Of a DNA stretch of 64,000 nt, positions 1 to 7,753 are shown one piece after another. The first letter of the stretch is position 1, and each line of letters begins with the position of its first letter. Position numbers and translations under genes: made by a program. Source of the stretch: Streptomyces sp. GQFP (lineage in GTDB: Bacteria; Actinomycetota; Actinomycetes; Streptomycetales; Streptomycetaceae); assembly GCF_021545335.1 (NCBI RefSeq), contig NZ_CP089312.1, positions 744,001 to 808,000 on the forward strand, written 5' to 3'. The notes under the pieces were generated by a model. The model was given only the letters and a program-made list of their open reading frames with translations. It ran no database searches and was not told the DNA's origin.

Positions 1-600
1 GGCTCGCGCCTCTACGTCCAGCGTTCGGTCTTCGACAAGGTCGTCACCGGCATCGCGGAGATCGCCCAGGGCCTGAAGATCGGTCCCGGCTCGGACCCCA
101 CCACCCAGATCGGGCCGATCGTCTCGGAGAAGCAGCTCGACCGCGTACTGTCCCTCATCGCCAGCGGCATCGAGGAGGGCGCCGAGCTGATCACCGGCGG
201 AGAGCGCGTCGGTGACCAGGGCTACTACGTACAGCCCACGATCCTGGCCGACCCCAACCCTGGCGCCCGCGTCATCAAGGAGGAGATCTTCGGCCCGGTG
301 CTGACCGCGATCCCCTTCGACGACATCGACGACGTCGTCGCCATGGCCAACGACACCACCTATGGCCTCGGCGCCGCGATCTGGACCAAGGACATCAACA
401 AGTCCCACCTGCTCGCCAAGAGGATCCAGGCCGGCTTCGTCTGGCTCAACTGCCACTACGTCCTGGACAACTCCCTCCCGGCGGGCGGCTACAAGCAGTC
501 CGGCTGGGGCCGCGAACTCGGCGCCGAGGGCCTGGACCCGTACCTGCAGACCAAGTCGGTCTTCGCCGCCCTCACCCGGGCCCCCTTCCTCAACAGCTGA
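1..600 (+). CDS. aldehyde dehydrogenase, C-terminal part (gene runs off the left edge)
   Basis: This is the last 199 codons of an NAD(P)-dependent aldehyde dehydrogenase, which oxidises an aldehyde to its acid; the start, the cofactor fold and the catalytic Cys lie left of the window. The family C-terminal pattern is clear: a QIGPIVSEKQ-type segment, EEIFGPVLTAIPFDD, NDTTYGLGAAIWTKD, then the GGYKQSGWGRELG motif and a YLQTKSVF ending. The glycine-betaine-aldehyde type is closest by feel, but the substrate is not readable. It is followed by a 137-base gap and a TetR gene and may be that regulator's target or belong to an upstream operon. Confidence 0.93.
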   Translation, partial: GSRLYVQRSVFDKVVTGIAEIAQGLKIGPGSDPTTQIGPIVSEKQLDRVLSLIASGIEEGAELITGGERVGDQGYYVQPTILADPNPGARVIKEEIFGPVLTAIPFDDIDDVVAMANDTTYGLGAAIWTKDINKSHLLAKRIQAGFVWLNCHYVLDNSLPAGGYKQSGWGRELGAEGLDPYLQTKSVFAALTRAPFLNS

Positions 601-689
601 CCCAGCGGCCAGTGCGTTGAAGCACCTTGCCAGGTTCGTCGCGAAACCGAGCGGTCGCGACGAGCCTGGCACTGCTTTGCCGTCCTCCA

Positions 690-737
690 GGCTATTAAGG
701 TTTGCCTTGCCTAATAAATACGGTACAGTTTCGTACT
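690..737 (+). promoter_or_regulatory. probable TetR promoter and operator region
   Basis: An AT-rich patch (TAATAAATAC near 712) sits directly before the ATG at 738 with no Shine-Dalgarno sequence. It contains GTAC-agtttc-GTAC, a short inverted repeat typical in size for a TetR autoregulatory operator. The -10-like sequence is so close to the ATG that the mRNA could be leaderless. Inference from spacing only. Confidence 0.35.
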
Positions 738-1310
738 ATGCAATCGAGAGCGCGCATCAGGGAACGCGAGCGCCACATCCTCAGCGTCGCCGCCGAGCTG
801 CTCAGTGAAGTCGGCTTCGACCGGCTTACGTTCGATGCCATGGCAGCCAGGGCGGGCGTGTCCAAGACGACCCTCTACCGACGCTGGTCAAGCAAGCACG
901 AATTGGTCATCGACGCCGTACGCCGCCGGGTGGACTTCTCCTTCACCGTGCCGGACCAGGGGAACTTCCGCGCCGACGTGCTGCAGGCCCTGAAGCTGGT
1001 CAGTGAGTGGCTGCGGCGGGACGCGGCGATACTGCGCACCCTCATCGACGCCGGCCGTCGTGACGCGGACCTGCGCGAGGAGACCGACCGCCAGATCGCC
1101 CAGCCTTTCGACGACATGTGGGAAGAGGTCATCGACCGGGCCCATGACCGCGGGGAGCTGCGCTCCGACGTGGACCTCTCCTGGCTCAACGAGCTGGCGC
1201 AAGGCGTGCTGATCAACCGGCTTCTCGTGGTGGACGACCCCGTCACCGACGCGTATCTCGAGCGCCTGACGGACGAGATCATCGTCCCCGCCTTCGCGCA
1301 CCCCGCCTGA
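738..1310 (+). CDS. TetR/AcrR-family transcriptional regulator
   Basis: A 190-residue one-component repressor. The N-terminal helix-turn-helix is seen as ILSVAAELLSEVGFDRLTF followed by MAARAGVSKTTLYRRW (about residues 14-50); the rest is the helical ligand-binding and dimer domain. I chose the ATG at 738 because an upstream in-frame ATG at 702 would add 12 residues with no domain match. The siderophore-interacting protein and aldo/keto reductase follow on the same strand at short spacing (24 and 35 bases), so the three probably form one unit. The ligand is unknown. The GTAC inverted repeat just upstream suggests autoregulation. Confidence 0.92.
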   Translation: MQSRARIRERERHILSVAAELLSEVGFDRLTFDAMAARAGVSKTTLYRRWSSKHELVIDAVRRRVDFSFTVPDQGNFRADVLQALKLVSEWLRRDAAILRTLIDAGRRDADLREETDRQIAQPFDDMWEEVIDRAHDRGELRSDVDLSWLNELAQGVLINRLLVVDDPVTDAYLERLTDEIIVPAFAHPA

Positions 1311-1334
1311 CACTCCCCGCCAACCGGAGACACC

Positions 1335-2138
1335 ATGCCCAGACTCAAGGCGCCGACCCAGCGGAGGATGCTCCGCGCCGCGGTCTCGCGTACCGAACGC
1401 ATCAGCCCGAGCTTCGTCACCCTGACCGTCCAGGATCCTGACCTGGCGGACTTCGATCCCATGGGGTTCGACCAGGGCATCCGCCTGTTCTTCCGCCGCG
1501 ACGGGCAACAGGAACTCGCCATGCCGACCGCCTCGCACAACGGCTGGCTGGCGCAGTACCTGGTCATGCGGCCGGCCACCCGGCCCTGGGTGCGCAACTA
1601 CACCGTGCGCGCCTTCCGTCCCGACGCGTGCGAACTGGACATCGAGTTCGCCCTGCACGGCGACGCGGGCCCCGCCTCGGCGTTCGCCTCCCGCGCCCGC
1701 CCGGGCGACCCGGTGGGACTGTTCGCCGAGGGAGTCGGGTACCTCCCCACAGCGACGGCTCAGTCACAACTGCTGGTGGCCGACGAGAGCGCCGTACCGG
1801 CTGTCCTCGCCATCCTGGAACAGGCGCCCGAGGACCTCGTCGCGGACGCCTATCTGGAAGTGCCGACCGAAGACGACATCCGACCGGTCACGGCACCCGC
1901 CGGAGTCACCGTGCACTGGCTGCCGCGCGACGACCACGCCGCCATCCCGGGACGACTCGCTCTGGAGACGGTCACGACCTCCTGGAAGCTCCCCCCGGAC
2001 CGGCGCGTCTACTGCTGGGTGGCCGGAGAGAGCGGCCTCGCCACAGGCCTGCGGCGACACCTGGTCAAGGAACAGGACGTCCCCAAGACCGACGTGTCGT
2101 TCCTCGGCTACTGGAAGCACGGCAAGAGCAGCCCGTGA
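1335..2138 (+). CDS. siderophore-interacting protein (NAD(P)H-dependent ferric reductase family)
   Basis: A 267-residue FAD-containing cytosolic reductase of the SIP/ViuB family, whose members reduce ferric siderophores to release iron. The family flavin motif RNYTVR is at about residues 87-92, and the C-terminal end has the usual pattern (WVAGESG...LRRHL...FLGYWKHG). No siderophore uptake or synthesis gene is nearby. In this context it may instead supply reducing power or serve another redox reaction, but that is speculation. It lies between a TetR regulator and an aldo/keto reductase. Confidence 0.88.
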   Translation: MPRLKAPTQRRMLRAAVSRTERISPSFVTLTVQDPDLADFDPMGFDQGIRLFFRRDGQQELAMPTASHNGWLAQYLVMRPATRPWVRNYTVRAFRPDACELDIEFALHGDAGPASAFASRARPGDPVGLFAEGVGYLPTATAQSQLLVADESAVPAVLAILEQAPEDLVADAYLEVPTEDDIRPVTAPAGVTVHWLPRDDHAAIPGRLALETVTTSWKLPPDRRVYCWVAGESGLATGLRRHLVKEQDVPKTDVSFLGYWKHGKSSP

Positions 2139-2173
2139 GGGCATCAGTCCGACAACGCAAGGAACACCGGATC

Positions 2174-2998
2174 ATGAGCAACATTCCCCTCATCACCCTG
2201 AACAACGGCGTCCGGCTGCCGCAGCTCGGTTTCGGCACCTGGCCGGTCCCTGCCGAGGCCGTCACCACCGCCCTCGAAGCCGGCTACCGCGGCATCGACA
2301 CCGCCTCGATCTACGGAAACGAGAAGGAGATCGGAGGGGCCATCGCCGCCTCCGGCGTGCCCCGCGAAGAACTCTTCATCACCTCCAAGCTGTGGAACGC
2401 CGACCAGGGCTACGACTCCACCCTGCGCGCCTTCGACGCCTCGCTGGACAAGCTCGGCCTCGACCACGTCGACCTCTACCTCATCCACTGGCCGCTGCCC
2501 GCCCGCGGCCTCTACCTCGACACCTGGCGCGCCTTCGAGAAGCTCTACGCCGACGGCCGTACCAAGGCCATCGGCGTCTCCAACTTCCCCGTCGCCCAGC
2601 TCCAGCACCTCCTCGACGAGGGCTCGATCGTCCCGGCCGTCAACCAGATCGAGCTCCACCCCAACTTCCCCCAGGCCGAACTGCGCGCCTTCCACGCCGC
2701 CCACAACATCGCCACCGAAGCCTGGTCGCCCCTCGGCCAGGGCAAGGGCCTCCTGGAGGACCCGGCACTCGCCACCATCGCCGCCAAGCACACCAAGACG
2801 CCCGCCCAGATCGTCCTCCGCTGGCACATACAGCTCGGCAACATCGTCATCCCCAAGTCCGCCACGCCCACCCGGATCACCGAGAACCTCCACGTCTTCG
2901 ACTTCGAGCTCGACGCCGAGGACCTGGCCGCCATCGACACCCTCGACACCGCCACCCGCATCGGCGAAGACCCCTCCACCTGGGACTACGTCGGCTGA
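2174..2998 (+). CDS. aldo/keto reductase
   Basis: A 274-residue NADPH-dependent (beta/alpha)8 oxidoreductase that reduces aldehydes or ketones to alcohols, of the 2,5-diketo-gluconate reductase type. The catalytic tetrad is complete: Asp42 and Tyr47 in GIDTASIYGNE, Lys72 in ITSKLW and His105 in YLIHWP. The NADPH-binding end (IPKSATPTRITENLHVFDFEL) is present. I used the ATG at 2174 rather than the much longer open frame upstream because MSNIPLITLNNGVRLPQLGFGTW is the standard family N-terminus. The physiological substrate is not evident. Confidence 0.95.
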   Translation: MSNIPLITLNNGVRLPQLGFGTWPVPAEAVTTALEAGYRGIDTASIYGNEKEIGGAIAASGVPREELFITSKLWNADQGYDSTLRAFDASLDKLGLDHVDLYLIHWPLPARGLYLDTWRAFEKLYADGRTKAIGVSNFPVAQLQHLLDEGSIVPAVNQIELHPNFPQAELRAFHAAHNIATEAWSPLGQGKGLLEDPALATIAAKHTKTPAQIVLRWHIQLGNIVIPKSATPTRITENLHVFDFELDAEDLAAIDTLDTATRIGEDPSTWDYVG

Positions 2999-3042
2999 CA
3001 AGCACGGCCAGACCGGTGCAGCCGTGAACGCCGCCTTCGACT

Positions 3043-3059
3043 GTTCCGTTCTGCGGAAA
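3043..3059. promoter_or_regulatory. operator-like palindrome, site 1 (GTTCCG-N5-CGGAAA)
   Basis: GTTCCG-ttctg-CGGAAA lies 73 bases before the amidohydrolase ATG. It matches the GTTCCG-N5-CGGAAC palindrome found across the catabolic cluster at all but one outer base. It is the leftmost copy I found and probably marks the cluster edge. Confidence 0.6.
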
Positions 3060-3131
3060 GCTCGGGAAGGGTGTTCCGGCGGGCGGGACCGCCGATTGTC
3101 GTGACCGCCGGGCACCGCCACCATCTGGACC

Positions 3132-4151
3132 ATGCCGCAACGCCAGATCGTAGACATCCACGCCCACCTGTTCCCCAGGAACATGCCCGACCTGGCCGAA
3201 CGCACCGGTGACGACCGGTGGCCCACCCTCGTCGTCGACGGCTCGGAGGCGAAGGTCTACCGGTGCGGAATCCCCGTACGCAAGGCCGGACGGACGCTTT
3301 GGGACGTCGCCGCGAGGATTGCCGCGCTGGATGCGGCCGGGGTCGACCGGCAGGTTGTCTCGCCGGTGCCGGTCACCCTCGTCGACTGGGCCGATCCCGA
3401 GCTCACCATCGCGTGGACGCGGGCACAGAACGAACTGCTCGCCGAGGCCGTCGCCGGGTCCGGCGGACGGCTGGTCGGACTCGGCGCGGTTCCCCTCCCC
3501 CAACTCGACAAGACGCCCGACGCAGCCGTCGCCGAGGCGGCCAGAATCGTGGGCGAGTTGGGGCTGGCGGGCATCGAACTGCCGACGCTGCCGGCGGGAC
3601 GGGAGTTCGACGATCCGTTCCTGCGGCCGTTCTGGGCCGCGGTGGAACAGCTGCGCATCCCGGTCTTCGTACACCCCACCGACGGCGCGGGGGCGATTCG
3701 CCGCTCCGGTCAGCCGTACGAGTTCGGTATCGGCATGCTCACCGACACCGCGATGGCCGCGACCGCGCTGGTGTTCGGGGGTGTGCTCGACCGATACCCG
3801 GGTCTGCGGATCGCGCTGGCCCACGGCTGTGGTGCGCTGCCCTGGGCGTTCCCGCGGATCCGGCTCATGGCCGCGGCGGCGAACGGGACCACCCCCGAGC
3901 GCGCTGACGCGTTGCTCCGTACGTTGTGGGCCGACGCCCTCGTCTTCGATCCCGAGCACCTGCGGCTGCTCGGCACTCGGTTCGGTGCCGGGCACCTGAT
4001 GCTCGGCACCGATGACCCGATCGTTCCCGGCCAGCTCACGGCGGCCCCGGCGATGGTGCGCGAGGCCGTGGCGAGTGGGGTGATTTCCGCGGCCGACGCG
4101 GACGGCGTGCTCGGCGCCAACGCGCTGGACTTCCTCGCCCGCAACCCGTGA
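3132..4151 (+). CDS. amidohydrolase-family protein, ACMSD-type decarboxylase/hydrolase
   Basis: A 339-residue TIM-barrel metal enzyme of the amidohydrolase_2 group, which includes aminocarboxymuconate-semialdehyde decarboxylase, gamma-resorcylate decarboxylase and similar non-oxidative decarboxylases. The metal ligands are recognisable: DIHAHLFP near the start, His in VFVHPTD, His in LAHGCGALPWAFPRIR, and Asp in MLGTDDPI. In this setting it would remove a carboxylate from an aromatic or ring-cleavage intermediate, which is inferred from neighbours. An operator-like palindrome lies 73 bases upstream. It converges on the Rieske ferredoxin gene with only 21 bases between. Confidence 0.85.
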   Translation: MPQRQIVDIHAHLFPRNMPDLAERTGDDRWPTLVVDGSEAKVYRCGIPVRKAGRTLWDVAARIAALDAAGVDRQVVSPVPVTLVDWADPELTIAWTRAQNELLAEAVAGSGGRLVGLGAVPLPQLDKTPDAAVAEAARIVGELGLAGIELPTLPAGREFDDPFLRPFWAAVEQLRIPVFVHPTDGAGAIRRSGQPYEFGIGMLTDTAMAATALVFGGVLDRYPGLRIALAHGCGALPWAFPRIRLMAAAANGTTPERADALLRTLWADALVFDPEHLRLLGTRFGAGHLMLGTDDPIVPGQLTAAPAMVREAVASGVISAADADGVLGANALDFLARNP

Positions 4152-4172
4152 CCGCGCCAGGACGCCGGGGCG

Positions 4173-4490
4173 TCAGCCGTGCACGAAGACCCGGCCGTCC
4201 TCGATCTCCACCTGGAAGGTCCGCAGGGCCACCGTGGCCGGGAAGCACAGCGCCTTCCCGGTCCGCAGGTCGAACCGGGCCATGTGCAGAGGGCAGACCA
4301 CCTCGCCGCCCTCCAGGTCACTGTCCTCGCCCAGCGACCACTGTTCGTGCGTGCACGAGTCCTCGGTGGCGAAGAACTCCCCGTCCTCCGTGCGGAACAG
4401 CGCGATCGGGACCTCACCGTCGACACCGCCGATCGTCATGGATGTCCCGTTCGCCAGGTCGTCGACCATGCAGGCGTACCTGCGCCTCAT
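4173..4490 (-). CDS. Rieske-type [2Fe-2S] ferredoxin
   Basis: A 105-residue Rieske ferredoxin that carries electrons from a flavin reductase to a ring-hydroxylating dioxygenase. Both cluster-binding pairs are present: Cys46-Thr-His48 and Cys66-Pro-Leu-His69 (CTHEQWSLG and CPLHMARF). The ATG at 4490 is preceded by a GGTGGAG ribosome site and overlaps the reductase stop by four bases, so the two are translationally coupled. The likely acceptor is the dioxygenase encoded at 7738-9554 across the two regulator genes. It is distinct from the 3Fe-4S ferredoxin at 23735. Confidence 0.93.
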   Translation of the reverse strand: MRRRYACMVDDLANGTSMTIGGVDGEVPIALFRTEDGEFFATEDSCTHEQWSLGEDSDLEGGEVVCPLHMARFDLRTGKALCFPATVALRTFQVEIEDGRVFVHG

Positions 4491-5719
4491 CGCTCCACCC
4501 GCCTTTCGAGGCCGCGGCCGTCGAGATCGAGGCCGGTGACGTCCAAGCCGGCGTCGATCGCCTTCCGGCACTTCATCAGCGTCCGCGGGTCGTCCACGAC
4601 CAGGGCTCCGACCGCCACGCCCGCCTGGTCCGCGTACACGGCGACGAACCGCTCCTCGTCGATCCCTCCGTGTACGGCCGCCACCTCGCCGGCCCCAGGC
4701 CGGCCGACGATCTGGATCCGGCGTCCGTACTGGTCGGACCAGATGTACGGGAGCCGCTGCCTCGGCGGCGGCCCTCCGACGACGTCGGCGGCGACGATCT
4801 CGCCGTGTTCGTTCGCGTTGGTCCAGTGCTCGATGCGCAACGGGAGCCCGTAGCGAGGGTGGAATCTGCAGGCGACGTCCCCGGCCGCGTAGATCCCCTG
4901 GGTGCCCGGCACTCGTAGCCGCTCGTCGCAGTCGACGCCGTTGGAGACCGGCAGGCCCGACGACCGCAGCCAGTCGGTCGCGGGCACCGTGCCGATGCCG
5001 ACGACCACGAGATCGGCGAGGAGGACCCTGCCGTCCGCGAGGGCCACTCCCGTCACCCTGGGTGTTCCGAGCAGGCCGGTGACCTGTACTCCGCTGTGCA
5101 GGGTGACACCGTTCGCGGCGTGCAGACGGGCGAGCTGTGCCCCGACCTCGGCGCCGAGCAGATGGGCCATCGGCGTCGTCTGGGTCTCGACGACGACCAC
5201 GTCGGCGCCGCGGGCGGCAGCCGACGACGCGAACTCGGCGCCGATGAACCCGGCCCCCACCACGACCACGCGCCGGGCGTGGTCCAACTCGGCCCGCAGC
5301 GCGGCGGCGTCGTCGGCCGACCGGATCGTGTAGACCCCGGCGGGTGTCTCGATACCGGGCAGTGTCCTCGGGATGACGCCGGTCGCGATCACCAGGTGGG
5401 TGAACTCGAGGTGATCGCCCGCGGCCGTGGTCACCAGCCGGCGTTGGGCATCGAGTGCGGTGGCCCGGGTGTTCAGCCTCAGGTCGACGTCAAGGGCGGC
5501 GAACTTCTCCGCCGCGACCAGCGGGACCGGCCGGTCCGCACCGGCCTGCAGCATCTGCTTCGACAGTGGGGGTTTGTCGTAGGGATGGTGTCGTTCCTCC
5601 CCGATCATGGTGATCGGGGAATCGAAACCCTCCCTGCGGAGGGCTTGCAGCGTACGGACTCCGGCAACGGACGCACCAACAATCAACATCTGCACGGCGC
5701 GAGTCTTCGGGATCCCCAT
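4487..5719 (-). CDS. ferredoxin reductase (FAD/NAD(P)H, BphA4/rubredoxin-reductase type)
   Basis: A 410-residue FAD-dependent NAD(P)H:ferredoxin oxidoreductase. Two dinucleotide-binding motifs are seen: MLIVGASVAGVRTLQ at the N-terminus for FAD and VVVVGAGFIGAEF in the middle for NAD(P)H. The TVPATDWLRSSGL and GIYAAGDVACRF segments are typical of dioxygenase reductases. It completes a three-component Rieske oxygenase system with the ferredoxin just downstream (four-base overlap) and the oxygenase subunits at 7738-9554. The start at 5719 gives the standard N-terminus; Met11 is an alternative. An operator-like palindrome lies 19 bases upstream. Confidence 0.93.
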   Translation of the reverse strand: MGIPKTRAVQMLIVGASVAGVRTLQALRREGFDSPITMIGEERHHPYDKPPLSKQMLQAGADRPVPLVAAEKFAALDVDLRLNTRATALDAQRRLVTTAAGDHLEFTHLVIATGVIPRTLPGIETPAGVYTIRSADDAAALRAELDHARRVVVVGAGFIGAEFASSAAARGADVVVVETQTTPMAHLLGAEVGAQLARLHAANGVTLHSGVQVTGLLGTPRVTGVALADGRVLLADLVVVGIGTVPATDWLRSSGLPVSNGVDCDERLRVPGTQGIYAAGDVACRFHPRYGLPLRIEHWTNANEHGEIVAADVVGGPPPRQRLPYIWSDQYGRRIQIVGRPGAGEVAAVHGGIDEERFVAVYADQAGVAVGALVVDDPRTLMKCRKAIDAGLDVTGLDLDGRGLERRVER

Positions 5720-5737
5720 GGGGCGCCGCCAGCGTTC

Positions 5738-5754
5738 GTACCGCTGGACGGAAC
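5738..5754. promoter_or_regulatory. operator-like palindrome, site 2 (GTACCG-N5-CGGAAC)
   Basis: GTACCG-ctgga-CGGAAC, one mismatch from the cluster consensus, lies immediately before the ferredoxin reductase start on the minus strand. Its position fits a repressor or activator of the reductase-ferredoxin pair. Confidence 0.5.
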
Positions 5755-5787
5755 CGCTCGCGGCCGGCTGCGACCGCGCTCGACGGA

Positions 5788-6516
5788 TCAGCCGCGGTGA
5801 TCGGCGGCGGGCTCGGGCCATGACGAGTCCGGTTGCCCGTGCGTGGTCCACTCGTCCCGGTTGTGGACGCGCGGGACAGCGATCTCGGCCACCGCCCGCG
5901 CGAATCTCTCCACGAAGGCGGGGTCGTACACCGACCCGTCGTCGCGCACCGGCCCGCCGAGCGCCGGCTCCCGGTAGGCGGACAGCGCGAACGGCGTGCC
6001 GGCGGCGCCGAGTACCAGGTACACCTGGATGAGTTGGTCGATGTCGTGCGACTCGGGCAGTCCGATCATCCCGTGGAACAGGACCCGGGCGCGGCGCAGA
6101 TGGCTCTCCAGCCGCTCGGTGCGTTCCGTCCTGGTCAGGCCCTCGAGGACGAGAAGCTTGAAGAGTTCCGGATGCCGGGCGTTGAAACGGACGTAGGCCA
6201 TGGTCAGTGCCCGTCCGCGCTCACCCGGCGAGACGTCCCGGAGAGCTTCGCTCAGCGAAGTCATCTCCTCGTAGTAGGGGTTGAACACGGAGTCGACCGC
6301 TTCGTTCCACAGGTTCTGCTTGGACCCGAAGTGATAGGCGACGAGGCCGCGTTCGACGCCTGCCTGTCGCTCGATGTTACGGACCGACACCCCGTCGAAG
6401 CTGGCGGCGCAGAAGGCGGTCAGCGCCGCGGCGACCAGCTTGCCGCGCGTCGAGTTCGCGCCGTGAACGGGCTCGCCAACCGCGCTGGACACCTGGGCAA
6501 CCTTCTTCTTCGTCAC
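5788..6516 (-). CDS. TetR-family transcriptional regulator
   Basis: A TetR regulator of about 242 residues. The helix-turn-helix is seen as ALTAFCAASFDGVSVRNIERQAGVERGLVAYHFGSKQNLWNEAV. The C-terminal effector domain is unclassified. I prefer the GTG at 6516 because a TATTTAT box ends about eight bases before it and no ribosome site is visible, which suggests a leaderless message; an ATG at 6567 would add 17 residues upstream of that box. It is divergent from the IclR gene, and the two regulators split the dioxygenase genes from their electron-transfer partners. Confidence 0.88.
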   Translation of the reverse strand: MTKKKVAQVSSAVGEPVHGANSTRGKLVAAALTAFCAASFDGVSVRNIERQAGVERGLVAYHFGSKQNLWNEAVDSVFNPYYEEMTSLSEALRDVSPGERGRALTMAYVRFNARHPELFKLLVLEGLTRTERTERLESHLRRARVLFHGMIGLPESHDIDQLIQVYLVLGAAGTPFALSAYREPALGGPVRDDGSVYDPAFVERFARAVAEIAVPRVHNRDEWTTHGQPDSSWPEPAADHRG

Positions 6517-6784
6517 GGAGCAGATAAATACCAGATCGAATTCGTCAACCCGAATCGAGGCTAGCACGTCCGTGCCGGTTGCACGGATACGCGACTCACG
6601 GGAGCACCGCGGTCCGGCCCCCGTTTCGGGGCGATGAACCAGGCGTAAAGCGCCCTGGTCGAACTTCTTGCACCCCCGGATGACGCATGCCAGACTCGGG
6701 CTCAGCTCGACTTGCTGTGTGACGAAGTCTGAGCTTCTGAATTGTCCTCACTGCAAAAACATGTGCCAGGGAGGTCGGACCACC
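6517..6784. promoter_or_regulatory. divergent regulator promoter region
   Basis: This 268-base gap lies between the divergent TetR and IclR genes and must hold both promoters. A TATTTAT box serves the TetR side. On the IclR side a GGGAGG ribosome site precedes the ATG at 6785. I do not see the GTTCCG-N5-CGGAAC palindrome here, so the presumed cluster regulator may not control itself through that site. Confidence 0.5.
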
Positions 6785-7576
6785 ATGACACTCATTGCGG
6801 CTTCTCCCGTGTCCGAGCGGACTCCGGTCGAGAATGTGTCGTCCATCGCGAAGGCGGCCCGGGTTCTCCGGGCGCTGGCGACCGCCGGAGTCGGCGAACT
6901 CGGAGTCACCCGGATCGCGCTGTCGGCCGAGCTGCCGAAGAGCACCACACATCGAGTCCTCGCCGAGCTGATCGGTGAGGGCCTGGTCGCGCACAGCGGC
7001 TCGCGCTACCGGCTCGGCCCCGGCTGGTTCGCCCTGCAGGAGGCGCTCAGTTCCTCCGAGTGGCTGCAGATGGTCGAGCGGGCCCGGATTCCGCTCGCCG
7101 AGCTCTTCGAGCGCACCAAGGCAACCGTTCATCTGGGGGTTCTGGACGGCGACCGGGTGCTGTACCTGGAAAAGCTGACGGCGAGCGGCGGCACATCGGT
7201 CCCCACGCGCGTGGGTGCGCACATGCCCGCCAGTTGCACGGCCGTCGGGAAGGTGCTGCTGGCCCACTCGCCGCCGGACGTCGTACGGGCACTCGCCGCC
7301 AAGCCTCTTCCGGTCCTCGCTCGCCGTTCCATCGTCACGCCCAGGCTGTTGCTCGCTCAACTGGAGGAGATCCGCAAGTCGGGAGTCGCCTACGACATGG
7401 AGGAGTCACAGGCAGGGGTTTTCTGTGTGGCGGCTCCGGTGTTCCGCGCGGGCCGGGCGGTGGCCGCGGTGTCGGTGACCCGGGTGGGTTCCCGTGGCCT
7501 GACCGCGCCCGACCCGGCCGAAGCACGCTCGGCGGCCAAGCAGATCAGCCGCTGGATCGACGACACCGGGGCGTAG
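6785..7576 (+). CDS. IclR-family transcriptional regulator
   Basis: A 263-residue IclR protein. A winged helix-turn-helix (about residues 20-75: SIAKAARVLRALATAG...VTRIALSAELPKSTTHRVLAELIGEGLV) is followed by the family effector-binding domain (VHLGVLDGDRVLYLEKL...HMPASCTAVGKVLLAH...GVAYDMEESQAGVFCVAAPVF). GGGAGG before the ATG at 6785 fixes the start. IclR regulators commonly govern aromatic and terpenoid catabolism and bind palindromes of about 15-17 bp. It sits in the middle of the catabolic cluster and is the best candidate to bind the repeated GTTCCG-N5-CGGAAC sites, including one before the dioxygenase operon directly downstream. Confidence 0.94.
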   Translation: MTLIAASPVSERTPVENVSSIAKAARVLRALATAGVGELGVTRIALSAELPKSTTHRVLAELIGEGLVAHSGSRYRLGPGWFALQEALSSSEWLQMVERARIPLAELFERTKATVHLGVLDGDRVLYLEKLTASGGTSVPTRVGAHMPASCTAVGKVLLAHSPPDVVRALAAKPLPVLARRSIVTPRLLLAQLEEIRKSGVAYDMEESQAGVFCVAAPVFRAGRAVAAVSVTRVGSRGLTAPDPAEARSAAKQISRWIDDTGA

Positions 7577-7607
7577 TCACCGCTCGTCCGCCCCGCCGAC
7601 GGTCCTG

Positions 7608-7624
7608 TTTCCGCGAGGTGGAAC
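7608..7624. promoter_or_regulatory. operator-like palindrome, site 3 (TTTCCG-N5-TGGAAC)
   Basis: TTTCCG-cgagg-TGGAAC, with one mismatch in each half against the cluster consensus, lies between the IclR gene and the dioxygenase operon, about 115 bases before the first dioxygenase codon. Confidence 0.5.
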
Positions 7625-7630
7625 AGCCGA

Positions 7631-7753
7631 ATGCGTGACCTGGAATCCCTCGTCAAGCTGTTGGCCGAGCTGACAGGGCAGCCCACGGCTCTCCGGCGGA
7701 CGGGCTGCTCAATTCCCAGCAGAGGAAGCGAGTTCCGGTGTCCGAGTACGTGA
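7631..7753 (+). CDS. possible 40-residue leader ORF before the dioxygenase operon
   Basis: An ATG at 7631 opens a 40-codon frame beginning MRDLESLVKLLAELTGQ that ends inside the first codons of the dioxygenase alpha gene in another frame. It lies just after operator site 3. Its first 17 residues could form a helix, but I recognise no family and see no strong ribosome site. It may be a translated leader or chance. Confidence 0.2.
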   Translation: MRDLESLVKLLAELTGQPTALRRTGCSIPSRGSEFRCPST

